A stretch of DNA of 64,000 nt from an uncultured Alistipes sp. (GCA_944322005.1 CALUNL010000002.1:62001-126000); one strand, 5' to 3'. Positions 20,164-29,863 are shown, numbered from the stretch's first letter. Translations and numbers: made by a program. The notes: generated by a model from the sequence alone, not told the origin.

Positions 20164-21162
20164 ATGAGCGAAGTAATCAACATCAAGGAGCTCAACGAGC
20201 GCATCGAACGGGAGAGCCTGTTCGTCGACACCCTGCGCACCCAGATGGGGCGCGTCATAGTGGGTCAGAACCACCTCGTGGACACCCTTCTGATAGGTCT
20301 TCTGTCCAACGGGCACATCCTGCTCGAGGGAGTTCCGGGACTGGCCAAGACGCTGGCCATAACGACGCTGGCCAAGGCCGTCGACGCCGATTTTTCGAGA
20401 ATACAGTTCACTCCGGACCTTCTGCCGGCCGATGTCATCGGTACGCTGATATACTCGCAGAAGAACGAGGAGTTCACCGTGCGCAAGGGTCCGATTTTCG
20501 CCAACTTCGTGCTGGCGGACGAGATCAACCGCTCCCCGGCGAAGGTGCAGTCGGCACTTCTGGAGGCGATGCAGGAGCGCCAGGTGACCATCGGCGACAC
20601 GACATACCGCCTTCCGGAGCCGTTCCTCGTGCTGGCCACGCAGAACCCGCTCGAGCAGGAGGGAACCTACCCTCTGCCGGAGGCGCAGGTCGACCGCTTC
20701 ATGCTCAAGGTCAAGATATCCTACCCGAAGAAGCAGGAGGAGCGCGACATCGTGCGCATGAACCTCTCGGGCGGAGGTCTTCCGCAGCCGGAGAAGGTCA
20801 TCACGCCGCAGGACATCGTCAAGGCGCGCAAGGTCGTCGAGGATGTCTACATGGACGAGAAGATAGAGAAGTACATCGTCGACATCATCTTCGCCACGCG
20901 CGAGCCGGCCGAGTACAATCTCCAGAAGCTGCAGTCGCTCATCGCCTACGGCGGCTCTCCGCGAGCCAGCATCTCGCTGGCCAAGGCGGCCCGCTCGTAC
21001 GCCTTCATACGCCGCCGCGGCTATGTCATCCCGGAGGATGTTCGCGCCGTCTGCCACGACGTGCTGCGCCACCGCATCGGGCTGACCTACGAGGCCGAGG
21101 CCGAGAACATCTCGAGCGAGGAGATTGTAACCGAGATACTCAACAACGTAATCGTGCCTTAG
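20164..21162 (+). CDS. MoxR-family AAA+ ATPase
   Basis: 332-residue chaperone-type ATPase that usually assembles or activates VWA-domain partners. Walker A is GVPGLAKT (about residues 58-65), Walker B VLADEINR, and sensor region LATQNPLEQEGTYPLPEAQVDRF. It opens the Bat-type cluster and is followed after 16 bp by the DUF58 gene, the standard arrangement. Bacteroides fragilis homologues belong to the batI aerotolerance operon. The specific substrate is unknown. Confidence 0.95.
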   Translation: MSEVINIKELNERIERESLFVDTLRTQMGRVIVGQNHLVDTLLIGLLSNGHILLEGVPGLAKTLAITTLAKAVDADFSRIQFTPDLLPADVIGTLIYSQKNEEFTVRKGPIFANFVLADEINRSPAKVQSALLEAMQERQVTIGDTTYRLPEPFLVLATQNPLEQEGTYPLPEAQVDRFMLKVKISYPKKQEERDIVRMNLSGGGLPQPEKVITPQDIVKARKVVEDVYMDEKIEKYIVDIIFATREPAEYNLQKLQSLIAYGGSPRASISLAKAARSYAFIRRRGYVIPEDVRAVCHDVLRHRIGLTYEAEAENISSEEIVTEILNNVIVP

Positions 21163-21178
21163 GGCGCAAGCGCAGAAG

Positions 21179-22063
21179 ATGCAGCAGCAGGAGAACGATA
21201 TTTTAAGGAAGGTCCGCAAGATAGAGATAAAGACCCGGGGGTTGTCGGATGAGATTTTCGCAGGAAAGTACCATACGGCATTCAAGGGGCGCGGCATGTC
21301 GTTCGCCGAGGTACGCGAATACCGCATCGGGGACGACGTGCGCGACATCGACTGGAACGTGACGGCACGTTCGCGCCAGCCCCACATCAAGGTCTACGAG
21401 GAGGAGCGCGAGCTGACGATGATGCTCATGGTCGACGTGAGCGGTTCGGGCGGCTTCGGCACCACCTCGACCATGAAGCGGAACGTCATAACGGAGATAG
21501 CGGCCGTTCTGGCCTTCTCCGCGACGCAGAACAACGACAAGGTGGGGTGCATACTCTTTTCGGACCGTGTCGAGAAGTTCATCCCGCCGAAGAAGGGGCG
21601 CAGCCACATCCTGATGATAATCCGGGAGCTGATAGAGTTCGTGCCGGAGTCGAACGGCACGGCGCTGTCGGAGGCGGTGCGCTTCCTGACCAACGTGAAC
21701 AAGAAGCACTGCACGGCATTCATCCTGTCGGACTTCATGAACCCGTCGCGTGACGCCGGGGCGCTGGACGACGCGCTGAAGATTGCGGGCAGCAAGCACG
21801 ATCTGGTGGGGATACGCGTCTGGGACCCGCGCGAGGCGGAGATGCCCGACGTTGGCATCGTCACCCTGCGCGACGCCGAGACCGGGCGCAAGGTGTGGGT
21901 CGACACCTCGTCGGCACGCGTGCGCGAGCACTATGCGGCGTCGTGGCGCGAGCGCGACGAGCGCATGATGCAGACCCTCAAGCACAACCGCATCGACACG
22001 GCGGTGATATCCACCGACAGCGACTATGTCGTGGAACTCATGAAACTCTTCAAACAGCGATAG
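21179..22063 (+). CDS. DUF58 domain protein (VWA-like)
   Basis: 294-residue cytosolic protein with the diagnostic DUF58 segment REYRIGDDVRDIDWNVTARSR (about residues 45-65), followed by a VWA-like fold (MLMVDVSGSGGFG; residues about 82-94). It is invariably found next to MoxR ATPases, and its role in the complex is unknown. There is no signal peptide or membrane segment. The gap to the next gene is 7 bp. Confidence 0.93.
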   Translation: MQQQENDILRKVRKIEIKTRGLSDEIFAGKYHTAFKGRGMSFAEVREYRIGDDVRDIDWNVTARSRQPHIKVYEEERELTMMLMVDVSGSGGFGTTSTMKRNVITEIAAVLAFSATQNNDKVGCILFSDRVEKFIPPKKGRSHILMIIRELIEFVPESNGTALSEAVRFLTNVNKKHCTAFILSDFMNPSRDAGALDDALKIAGSKHDLVGIRVWDPREAEMPDVGIVTLRDAETGRKVWVDTSSARVREHYAASWRERDERMMQTLKHNRIDTAVISTDSDYVVELMKLFKQR

Positions 22064-22070
22064 CATCAAG

Positions 22071-23165
22071 ATGACATCCAAACATACAGAACCACGTTTG
22101 CGCAACCGTGCGGCCACGGTGCTGACGGTCGCGGCCGCATGTGCGGTGACATTTGCGGCGACGGCGCAGAGCGTGAGGCCGACGGTCACGGCGAGCGTAT
22201 CGCCCGACAGCGTGATGATCGGCGACCGCTTCACGCTCGAGATAGTCGTCGACAAGGACCAGGTGCAGAGCGTCGCCTTCCCGCAGTTCGGCCAAAGCCG
22301 CAGCGAAGACGGACGTGAGGGCAGCCTCGAATGCATGCGCGAATACCCGGAGGACACCATCTCGCACGAGGGTCGCCGCATCCGGCTGCGCAAGCGCTAC
22401 GAGCTGGCCGCCTTCGACGAGGGCGTCTATTCGCTCGGGCGGGCGCAGGTGCTCTACGCCGACAAGAACATCGTCGACACGCTCTATGCCGACGAGCCGC
22501 TGCAGGTGAACGTCGCCACGTTCCAGATCGACTCCACCTCGCACGCCATCTTCGACATAAAGCCGCAGAAGACGCTCCCGTTCCGCTTCGGCGAGATTTC
22601 GGGATACCTGCTCTGGGCGCTTCTCGCGCTCGTGCTCGTCGGGCTTGCCGCCTACGGGCTCAAGGTGTGGCTCAACCGCCACGGGCGCAGGTTCAAGGAT
22701 CTGTTCAAGCCGGCTCCGCCGCTTCCGCCGCACGTGGTGGCCATATCGGCGCTGGAGGAGCTGCACAACCGCAAGCTGTGGCAGAACAACAAGCACAAGC
22801 TCTACTATTCGGGGCTGAGCGACATCCTGCGCACCTACCTTGCCGGGCGATTCGGCGTGGGGGCCATGGAGATGACAACCGACGAGATAGTCGAGGCCAT
22901 ACGCACGCTCGACCTTCCGAAGAAGAGCGCAATGGACCTTGTGGCCGTCCTGCGCGACGCCGACCTGGTGAAGTTCGCCAAGGCGATGCCGGAGGCCGAC
23001 GAGAACGAGGATGCCTACAACAAGGCCTACTACTTCGTCGAGGAGACGAAGCCGGTCGAGGAGCAGCCGGAAGAGGATGAGGATGCCCCGACGACGAACG
23101 ACAACGCCACCGCAAAGGCGGCCGCAAAGGAGAATGCAGCCGGAAGAAAGGAGGATAAGCGATGA
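22071..23165 (+). CDS. BatD-like membrane-anchored protein of the Bat cluster
   Basis: 364 residues: signal peptide (to about residue 33), a periplasmic beta-sandwich similar in position to BatD domains (SVSPDSVMIGDRFTLEIVV), one transmembrane segment (about 178-199) and a cytoplasmic DUF4381-like helical tail (HNRKLWQNNKHKLYYSGLSDILRTYL). The C-terminus is acidic. The stop overlaps the next start by 4 bp (ATGA). This is a shorter protein than typical BatD, and the assignment relies on layout and context. Confidence 0.7.
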   Translation: MTSKHTEPRLRNRAATVLTVAAACAVTFAATAQSVRPTVTASVSPDSVMIGDRFTLEIVVDKDQVQSVAFPQFGQSRSEDGREGSLECMREYPEDTISHEGRRIRLRKRYELAAFDEGVYSLGRAQVLYADKNIVDTLYADEPLQVNVATFQIDSTSHAIFDIKPQKTLPFRFGEISGYLLWALLALVLVGLAAYGLKVWLNRHGRRFKDLFKPAPPLPPHVVAISALEELHNRKLWQNNKHKLYYSGLSDILRTYLAGRFGVGAMEMTTDEIVEAIRTLDLPKKSAMDLVAVLRDADLVKFAKAMPEADENEDAYNKAYYFVEETKPVEEQPEEDEDAPTTNDNATAKAAAKENAAGRKEDKR

Positions 23166-23956
23166 AGAACACACTTTTACGGGTGGCCGTCGCGGCAGTG
23201 ACCATCCTTGCGGTGCTGTCGCCGGAGGTTTCCGAGGCGCAGAACATGCCGGAGCGCAGGCTGGTGCGCAAGGGCAACCGCCAGTTCAAGCGCGAGCAGT
23301 ACGGCAAGAGCATCGAGAGCTACTCGCGGGCCGTGGGGGAGGCGCCGTCCTCGTTCGAGGCGATATACGACCTCTCGAACGCGCTTTTCCGCGCCGAGCG
23401 CTACGACAAGGCTGAGCAGACGCTCGCCGGCATAGTCAACGACTCCACCCGCACCGACATCGAACGTTCGGAGGCGGTCTACAACCTCGGCAACACGCAG
23501 TTCGCGCAGCAGAAGCTGCAGCAGGCGCTGGAGAGCTACCGCCAGGCCATGCGTCTGAATCCGAAGGACATGGAGGCGAAGTACAACTACGCCTACACCA
23601 AGAAGCTGCTCCAGCAGCAACAGGACCAGCAGAACCAGGATCAGAACAAGGACGACCAGAACAAGGAGCAGAATCAGGATCAGAACAAGGATCAAAATCA
23701 GAATCAGGACCAAAACCAGAACCAGGATAACAACCGGGACCAGAACCAGAACGACCAGAACAAGGATCAAAACCAGAACCGGGACAACAACGGCGGCGGC
23801 AACGACGACCGGCAGCAGGGCGGGGAGAACCGCAGCGGCATTTCGCAACAGCAGCAGGAGGCCATGCTCGACGCCATACAGGCCCAGGAGGACAAGACCC
23901 AGGAGAAGCTGAAGGAGAAGGCCGGAGTCATCGTCCGCGGCAACAAGAACTGGTAA
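23162..23956 (+). CDS. TPR protein of the Bat cluster (BatC/BatE-like) with Q/N/D-rich segment
   Basis: 264-residue secreted protein: signal peptide to about residue 29, TPR units in about 30-150 (YNLGNTQFAQQKLQQALESYRQAMRLNPKDMEAKYNYAYTK), then about 70 residues composed almost only of Gln, Asn, Asp and Lys (QDQNKDQNQNQDQNQNQD pattern), and a short conserved tail (QQQQEAMLDAIQAQEDKTQEKL). The TPR and tail resemble BatC. The Q/N/D tract at DNA level is a degenerate CAG/AAC/GAC repeat likely to vary in length between strains. Confidence 0.8.
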   Translation: MKNTLLRVAVAAVTILAVLSPEVSEAQNMPERRLVRKGNRQFKREQYGKSIESYSRAVGEAPSSFEAIYDLSNALFRAERYDKAEQTLAGIVNDSTRTDIERSEAVYNLGNTQFAQQKLQQALESYRQAMRLNPKDMEAKYNYAYTKKLLQQQQDQQNQDQNKDDQNKEQNQDQNKDQNQNQDQNQNQDNNRDQNQNDQNKDQNQNRDNNGGGNDDRQQGGENRSGISQQQQEAMLDAIQAQEDKTQEKLKEKAGVIVRGNKNW

Positions 23957-24003
23957 ACCACATGCCGGCGGAGGGTGCCGGCGGATAAAAACAGAACTGA
24001 AAA

Positions 24004-24993
24004 ATGGAATTTGCCAATCCACGCATACTGTGGCTGCTTCTGCTGCTCGTACCGCTTGCGGCATACTATGTCTACCGGGCGATACAGGGCGGTGCGGCCA
24101 TAAAGATATCCTCGGTGGAGGGATTGAAGGGGGCCCCGCGCACGGTGCGCTACTACCTCCGCCACGTGCCGTTCGCGCTTCGCTGTGCGGCGCTCACGCT
24201 CATCGTCATCGCCATGGCCCGCCCGCAGAGTGCCGAGCACAACTCGCGCACCACGGCCGAGGGCATCGACATCGTGCTCGCCATCGACATATCGGGCTCG
24301 ATGCTCGCGCGCGACTTCCGTCCGGACCGCATCACGGCGGCCAAGGAGGTGGCCTCGTCGTTCATCGGCGACCGCTACGGCGACCGCATAGGACTTGTGG
24401 TCTTCGCCGGCGAAGCCTATACGCAAAGCCCGCTTACGACCGACCAGAGCTCGTTGCAGACGCTTCTGGGCCGTATCCGCAGCGGCGTGATAGCCGACGG
24501 CACGGCCATCGGCAACGGACTCGCGACGGCCATCAACCGCCTTCGCGAGAGCGACGCCAAGAGCAAGGTCATAATCCTGCTTACGGACGGTGTGAACAAC
24601 CGCGGCGAGATAGCCCCGCTGACGGCGGCGCAGATAGCCAAGGAGTTCGGCATAAAAATATACACCATCGGCGTGGGCACCGAGGGTGAGGCTCCGTTCC
24701 CCGTCTTCGACAACAAGGGGCGCGTTGTGCAGACGGTCAACATGAAGGTCGAGATCGACGAGCCTATGCTCCGCAAGATTGCCTCCGAGACTGGCGGCGA
24801 GTATTTCCGCGCCACCGACCGGCAGACGCTGCAGGCCATCTACGACCGCATAAACGAGATGGAGAAGAGCCGCGTCGAGATTGCCGAGTACACGACTCTC
24901 CACGAGGAGTATCTCCCGTACCTTATTGCGGCCATCGTGCTGCTGGTGCTGGAGTTCATAACCAACAGAATAATACTTAAACGCATACCGTAA
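24004..24993 (+). CDS. VWA-domain membrane protein (BatA-like)
   Basis: 329 residues with two N-terminal membrane segments (about 8-26 and 55-71), a VWA domain with intact metal-binding MIDAS motif D-I-S-G-S (residues 95-99) and the later threonine/aspartate elements (LLTDGVNNRGE), and a C-terminal membrane helix (about 305-325). This is the topology of BatA of the Bacteroides aerotolerance cluster. The stop shares one base with the start of the next gene (TAATG). Confidence 0.92.
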   Translation: MEFANPRILWLLLLLVPLAAYYVYRAIQGGAAIKISSVEGLKGAPRTVRYYLRHVPFALRCAALTLIVIAMARPQSAEHNSRTTAEGIDIVLAIDISGSMLARDFRPDRITAAKEVASSFIGDRYGDRIGLVVFAGEAYTQSPLTTDQSSLQTLLGRIRSGVIADGTAIGNGLATAINRLRESDAKSKVIILLTDGVNNRGEIAPLTAAQIAKEFGIKIYTIGVGTEGEAPFPVFDNKGRVVQTVNMKVEIDEPMLRKIASETGGEYFRATDRQTLQAIYDRINEMEKSRVEIAEYTTLHEEYLPYLIAAIVLLVLEFITNRIILKRIP

Positions 24994-26015
24994 TGTTCCG
25001 ATTCGCAAATCCGCACATGCTTTGGCTGCTGCTGCTCATCCCGGCAATGGCGCTGGCGCTGCTTGTCGTTTCACGGCTCCGCCGCCGCAGCCTGTCACGT
25101 TTCGGCAATCCCGAACTGCTTCGGGAGCTGATGCCGGAGGTTTCGCGGGCCCGCGAATCCATCAAGTCGGTGCTTTTCCTCACGGCGCTGGCGCTGGCCG
25201 TCCTTGCGGCGGCGCGGCCGCAGTTCGGCTCGAAGCTGCGCGAGGAGAAGAGCCGCGGCATAGAGATGATGCTGGTGGTCGACGTGTCGAACTCGATGCT
25301 GGCGGAGGACTACACCCCGAGCCGCCTCGACCGCACGAAATATGCCATCGACAAGCTCTTCTCGTCGCTGAACCAGGACCGCGTGGGCATGGTCGTCTTC
25401 GCCGGCGAGGCGAAGGTCCAGCTCCCCATAACGTCGGACTACCGCATGGCACGCAGCTTCGCGCGCAAGCTCTCGCCGTCGCTTGTCTCGGTGCAGGGTA
25501 CGGCGCTCGGCGACGCCATTTCGCTCGCCACGCTCTCCTTCTCGGATGCCCCGGACCAGAGCCGCGCGATGATCATAGTCACCGACGGCGAGACCCATGA
25601 CGCCGGGGCCCTCGAAGCCGCGAAGGCCGCGGCCGAAAAGGGCATCCGCATCTTCACCATCGGCATCGGCACGCCGGAGGGCGCCCCGATACGCCTCGAC
25701 GGCGAACTTATCAAGGACGAAAAGGGCGAAATGGTTGTCAGCCGCCTCAACGAGGAGCTGCTGCGCGACATCGCCAAGGCCGGCGACGGCAGCTACATCC
25801 GTGCCGGCAACCAGAGCTTCGGTCTCGACGAGATAGTCTCCGAAATCAACGACATGGAGAAGAGCGAGCTCTCGACGCTCCGCTTCGAGGAGTTCAACGA
25901 GCAGTTCCACCACCTTCTTGCAGTGGTGTTTGCGCTCCTTCTCGCCGAGGGTCTGCTCCTCGACCGGCGCAATCCGCGCCTGTCGCGTTTCAATATATTC
26001 CGCCAGCCGCGCTGA
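24993..26015 (+). CDS. VWA-domain membrane protein (BatB-like)
   Basis: 340 residues and a paralogue of the preceding gene: two N-terminal membrane segments (about 8-27 and 58-73), VWA domain with MIDAS D-V-S-N-S (residues 97-101) and IIVTDGETHD, and a C-terminal hydrophobic helix. It is the last gene of the cluster. The TPR gene precedes batA/batB here, unlike the usual batA-batB-batC-batD order, and no full-length batD or batE follows. Confidence 0.92.
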   Translation: MFRFANPHMLWLLLLIPAMALALLVVSRLRRRSLSRFGNPELLRELMPEVSRARESIKSVLFLTALALAVLAAARPQFGSKLREEKSRGIEMMLVVDVSNSMLAEDYTPSRLDRTKYAIDKLFSSLNQDRVGMVVFAGEAKVQLPITSDYRMARSFARKLSPSLVSVQGTALGDAISLATLSFSDAPDQSRAMIIVTDGETHDAGALEAAKAAAEKGIRIFTIGIGTPEGAPIRLDGELIKDEKGEMVVSRLNEELLRDIAKAGDGSYIRAGNQSFGLDEIVSEINDMEKSELSTLRFEEFNEQFHHLLAVVFALLLAEGLLLDRRNPRLSRFNIFRQPR

Positions 26016-26059
26016 CCCTATTTTTTCGGAAAATCATGCGACATTATCATTATTTTTCA

Positions 26060-26067
26060 TATCTTTG
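26060..26067 (+). promoter_or_regulatory. -7 box of lipA promoter
   Basis: TATCTTTG 28 nt before the lipA ATG. No clear -33 TTG at the optimal distance, so only the -7 element is supported. Confidence 0.55.
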
Positions 26068-26094
26068 CATCAATTGGAAAATAATGAACTTAAA

Positions 26095-26991
26095 ATGACG
26101 AGGTTGCATGACGGTGAACCGAATCAGGGGAAAAAGCCCGAATGGCTGAAGATTCGACTCCACAAAAGCAAGGCTTTTGCGGAGGTAGACCGTATCGTGC
26201 GCGAGCATTCGCTGCATACGATATGCAGCAGCGGAAGATGCCCGAACAAGTCGGAGTGCTGGAGCCGCAGGACGGCCACATTCATGATACTTGGCGACAT
26301 CTGCACGCGGGGATGCCGTTTCTGCGCCACAAGGACGGGACGTCCGTTCCCGCCCGACGCCTCGGAGCCGGAGAAGGTTGCCGAGAGCGTCAGTCTCATG
26401 CGACTCCGCCACGTTGTCGTAACATCAGTTTCTCGCGACGACCTCCCCGACAGGGGGGCGCAACATTGGGCCGACACGGTTTCGGCCATCCGAGCGAAGA
26501 ATCCCAACGCAACAATTGAGCTCCTTATTTCCGATTTCGACGCCTCTCCGGAACTTCTGGACAAGGTGCTGGCGTCGAAGCCCGACATCATCGGGCACAA
26601 CATCGAGACAGTCGAACGTCTGACTCCGGAGGTACGTACCCGGGCGACCTACGCCACGTCGCTGCGTACGCTCCGCTACCTTGCGGCCGCGGGTGCGACC
26701 GTCAAGAGCGGCTTGATGGTCGGACTCGGCGAGACCGATGAAGAGGTGGCCAAGACTCTCTCCGACCTCCGCGAGGCCGGGGTGAGGATTGTGACCATAG
26801 GCCAATACCTCCGTCCGGGTATGGAGCAGTATCCCGTTGCGGCATACGTCACTCCGCAGACGTTCGAGAGGTATCGGCGCATGGCGCTGGATATGGGATT
26901 CGACTTCTGCGCGAGCGCACCGCTCGTCCGCTCGTCCTATCTGGCCGACCAGGCACTCGACTCCGTCCGCAACGGGGTTTCCGAGGCCTGA
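26095..26991 (+). CDS. lipA: Lipoyl synthase
   Basis: Radical SAM enzyme inserting two sulfurs into octanoyl groups of lipoyl domains. The 298 residues from the ATG at 26095 include the auxiliary-cluster cysteines CSSGRCPNKSEC and the radical-SAM motif CTRGCRFC, followed by the conserved ATRTGRPFPPD and VKSGLMVGLGET segments. The frame is open further upstream to 25918, but that stretch overlaps the batB gene and the -7 box, so the internal ATG is preferred. lipB follows. Confidence 0.97.
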   Translation: MTRLHDGEPNQGKKPEWLKIRLHKSKAFAEVDRIVREHSLHTICSSGRCPNKSECWSRRTATFMILGDICTRGCRFCATRTGRPFPPDASEPEKVAESVSLMRLRHVVVTSVSRDDLPDRGAQHWADTVSAIRAKNPNATIELLISDFDASPELLDKVLASKPDIIGHNIETVERLTPEVRTRATYATSLRTLRYLAAAGATVKSGLMVGLGETDEEVAKTLSDLREAGVRIVTIGQYLRPGMEQYPVAAYVTPQTFERYRRMALDMGFDFCASAPLVRSSYLADQALDSVRNGVSEA

Positions 26992-27116
26992 GGCCGTCAT
27001 CCCGCGCACATGAGGCGGCCTTCGGCCGCAGCCACCGACAGACCCTCCGCACGGCGGAGCGGCCGTAACGTTTTGCATTGTATGCGCGGCAGCGCGTCTG
27101 CCGCAGGCAACGGAAT

Positions 27117-27809
27117 ATGGAAGTCGAGTGCAGGAATCTGGGCACGATGCCCTACCGCGAGTGCTGGCAGCTCCAGCAGCGGCTTTTCGACGGGCGCCTT
27201 TCGCTCGTCGGGAGCGGCGACGGGGATGCCGGGACGGTGCTCTTCGTAGAGCACCCGCCGGTATTCACGCTCGGCAAGAGCGGCCACGAGGAGAACATGC
27301 TCCTTGACGGCGGCCGCCTCGAGGCACTCGGGGCGGAGTTCATCCATATCGACCGCGGGGGCGACATCACCTTCCACGGGCCGGGGCAGACAGTGTGCTA
27401 CCCCATCCTCGACCTGGGCAGGATAGGCATCGGCCTGCGGCGCTATGTGGAGATACTCGAGCAGAGCGTCATCGACACGGTGGCCGGCTACGGCATCCGC
27501 GGCGAGAGGCTCAAAGGGGCCACAGGGGTGTGGATATGCAACCGCCGGGAGGACGGTACGCCGTACGCGTGGCGCAAGATATGCGCCATAGGCGTCAGGG
27601 CCTCGCGCTTCGTGACGATGCACGGACTGGCGCTCAACGCCAACACCGACCTGAACTGGTTCTCGATGATAAACCCGTGCGGCTTCACCGACAAGGGCGT
27701 AACGTCGATCGAACGGGAAACGGGCCGTCGGGCCGACATGGAGGAGGTCCGCGCGGCGCTGCAGTCGAACCTGCTGCGGCTTCTGGGGGTTACCGAGGCC
27801 CGCGGATAA
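27117..27809 (+). CDS. lipB: Octanoyl-[ACP]:protein N-octanoyltransferase
   Basis: Transfers octanoyl from acyl carrier protein to lipoyl domains, providing the LipA substrate. The 230 residues start at MEVECRNLG. Family signatures seen are FVEHPPVFTLGKSG, the GGDITFHGPGQTVCYPI motif, the catalytic Lys in LKGATGVWI and the catalytic Cys in INPCGFTDKGVTS. It lies 125 bp after lipA on the same strand, so the two probably form the lipoate assembly unit. Confidence 0.97.
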   Translation: MEVECRNLGTMPYRECWQLQQRLFDGRLSLVGSGDGDAGTVLFVEHPPVFTLGKSGHEENMLLDGGRLEALGAEFIHIDRGGDITFHGPGQTVCYPILDLGRIGIGLRRYVEILEQSVIDTVAGYGIRGERLKGATGVWICNRREDGTPYAWRKICAIGVRASRFVTMHGLALNANTDLNWFSMINPCGFTDKGVTSIERETGRRADMEEVRAALQSNLLRLLGVTEARG

Positions 27810-28025
27810 GGTCTGCCGGCGCAGACGGCCGCAGAGGAGCCACAGGGGACACGGAAATGGCGCATGGGCCGGAAAAACCGCAGGAAAAGACACACGGGCC
27901 GTCGGACACACGGAAGCGCCGAATGGCTGCCGGAGCCCGAAAAAACGCCTTCAGTCCCGTGAAAGGGGCGGAGGGCACAAAAGAGAGAAAAATGATAAAA
28001 AATATAATTATAAAAAACAGAGAGT

Positions 28026-29792
28026 ATGCCTATAGAAAAGAGGTGGGTTGTCAAACCGCAGGGCAATCCTCAGGCGGCGGCACGCATATCCGCTGCCCGG
28101 AAGATAGCCCCGGTATTGGCCAACCTGTTGGTACAAAGAGGCATAGACACTGTAGAAAAGGTTGACAGATTTTTCAATCCGCAGCTCTCGGACCTGCACG
28201 ACCCGTTCCTGATGAAGGATATGGACAAGGCGGTCGAGAGGGTTGAGGAGGCGGTCGCACGGGGCGAGAAGATAATGGTCTACGGCGACTACGACGTCGA
28301 CGGCACCACGGCCGTTGCGCTCGTTTACAAATTTCTGCGCCACATCGGGCACAAGAACCTGATGTTCTACATCCCGGACCGGTATACCGAGGGATACGGT
28401 ATATCCATCAAGGGCATCGACATCGCCGCGCGCAAGGGCGTGAAGCTGATCATCGCGCTCGACTGCGGCATCAAGGCTGTCGAAAAGGTGGACTATGCGA
28501 AGCAGAAGGGAGTGGATTTCATCATCTGCGACCACCATCTTCCGGCGGAGGAGGTACCTCACGCCGTAGCCGTTCTCGACCCGAAATGCAACGACTGCCA
28601 CTATCCGTTCGACGAGCTGTCGGGATGCGGCGTCGGATTCAAGCTCGTACAGGCCTATGCACAGAAGCACGGCATGCCGTTCGAACAGGAGGTAATGCCG
28701 CTGCTGGACCTGCTTGTGGTGAGCATCGCGTCGGACATCGTTCCGCTTGTGGGCGAGAACCGCATTTTGGCCTATTACGGCCTCAAACGGCTCAACTCGA
28801 CGCCGTCGGAGGGTCTTTCGTCCATCATCCGCATATGCGGCCTGGACAACCACAACATCACCATCGACGACATCGTCTTCAAGATCGGCCCGCGCATCAA
28901 TGCCGCGGGGCGCATGCGCATGGACGAGAACGACGAGAATGCGGCGCCGTCGGGCGGCTATGCTGCCGTGAAGCTCCTTGTGGAGGGTGACGAGACGGCC
29001 GCGCAGGAGTTCGGCACGGTCATCGACTCCTTCAACCAGGACCGCAAGAACATCGACCGTTCGGTGACGCAGGAGGCCTACGACTACATCGAGAGCCATC
29101 CGGAGCTCAAGAGCCGCAAGAGCACCGTCATCTACAACCCGAAGTGGATGAAGGGCATCGTCGGCATCGTCGCCTCGCGCCTAATCGAGACCTACTACCG
29201 TCCGACGGTGGTGCTGACGATGAGCAACGGCTTCGTGACGGGTTCCGCGCGTTCGATACCGGGATTCGACCTCTACCAGGCCGTCGAGTCGTGTTCGGAC
29301 CTGCTCGAGAACTTCGGCGGCCACATGTACGCCGCCGGGCTCACGATGCGTCCGGAGAATGTCGGCGAGTTCGCCAGGCGGTTCAACGAATACGTCGAGC
29401 AGAACATCGACCCGCAGACGCTGATCCCGCAGGTCGAGATCGACAGCCTGCTCCTCTTCTCCGACATCACGCCGGCGTTCCACGAGCAGCTCAACCGCTT
29501 CCAGCCGTTCGGGCCGGGCAACAACGCGCCCGTATTCGCCACGCGCGGCGTCATCAACGGCGGCGACGCCCGCCTGGTGGGAGCCGAGGCGGAGCACCTG
29601 CGCATGGACCTGATGCAGACGCAGAAGCCGAACACGAAGATCCAGACCATAGCCTTCCAGCAGCCGACGCACTACGAGTGGGTGCGCGCGGGGCGTCCGA
29701 TAGACATCTGCTACCAGATTGTGGAGAACCACTACCGCGGCAACGTCACCACGCAGCTGCGCATAAAGGACATAAAGCGCTCGCGGCAGTAG
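28026..29792 (+). CDS. recJ: Single-stranded-DNA-specific exonuclease RecJ
   Basis: 5'-3' ssDNA exonuclease acting in recombination and mismatch repair. It is 588 residues. DHH phosphoesterase motifs are intact: YGDYDVDGTTA (about residues 89-99), DCGIK, DHHLP, and the DHHA1 motif GSARSIPGFDLYQAV. An OB-fold region is seen near the C-terminus (NNAPVFATRGVINGGDARLVG). 216 bp separate it from lipB. It converges on folC with a shared terminator. Confidence 0.97.
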   Translation: MPIEKRWVVKPQGNPQAAARISAARKIAPVLANLLVQRGIDTVEKVDRFFNPQLSDLHDPFLMKDMDKAVERVEEAVARGEKIMVYGDYDVDGTTAVALVYKFLRHIGHKNLMFYIPDRYTEGYGISIKGIDIAARKGVKLIIALDCGIKAVEKVDYAKQKGVDFIICDHHLPAEEVPHAVAVLDPKCNDCHYPFDELSGCGVGFKLVQAYAQKHGMPFEQEVMPLLDLLVVSIASDIVPLVGENRILAYYGLKRLNSTPSEGLSSIIRICGLDNHNITIDDIVFKIGPRINAAGRMRMDENDENAAPSGGYAAVKLLVEGDETAAQEFGTVIDSFNQDRKNIDRSVTQEAYDYIESHPELKSRKSTVIYNPKWMKGIVGIVASRLIETYYRPTVVLTMSNGFVTGSARSIPGFDLYQAVESCSDLLENFGGHMYAAGLTMRPENVGEFARRFNEYVEQNIDPQTLIPQVEIDSLLLFSDITPAFHEQLNRFQPFGPGNNAPVFATRGVINGGDARLVGAEAEHLRMDLMQTQKPNTKIQTIAFQQPTHYEWVRAGRPIDICYQIVENHYRGNVTTQLRIKDIKRSRQ

Positions 29793-29813
29793 CGCCGCAG
29801 CGCAACCAAACGA

Positions 29814-29849
29814 AACAGGCCGCAGGGGTTTTCCTGCGGCCTGTTTTCA
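29814..29849. terminator. Bidirectional terminator between recJ and folC
   Basis: Perfect 13 bp stem AACAGGCCGCAGG (29814-29826)/CCTGCGGCCTGTT (29833-29845), loop GGTTTT, with T on the 3' side of the plus strand. It is centred between convergent stops. Confidence 0.9.
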
Positions 29850-29863
29850 TATGCCTTAAGGCG

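Noticed and set aside
23600..23830. Short repeated DNA units resembling a CRISPR-like array
   Set aside because: Units are in-frame codons for a Q/N/D-rich protein segment without spacers or constant repeats.
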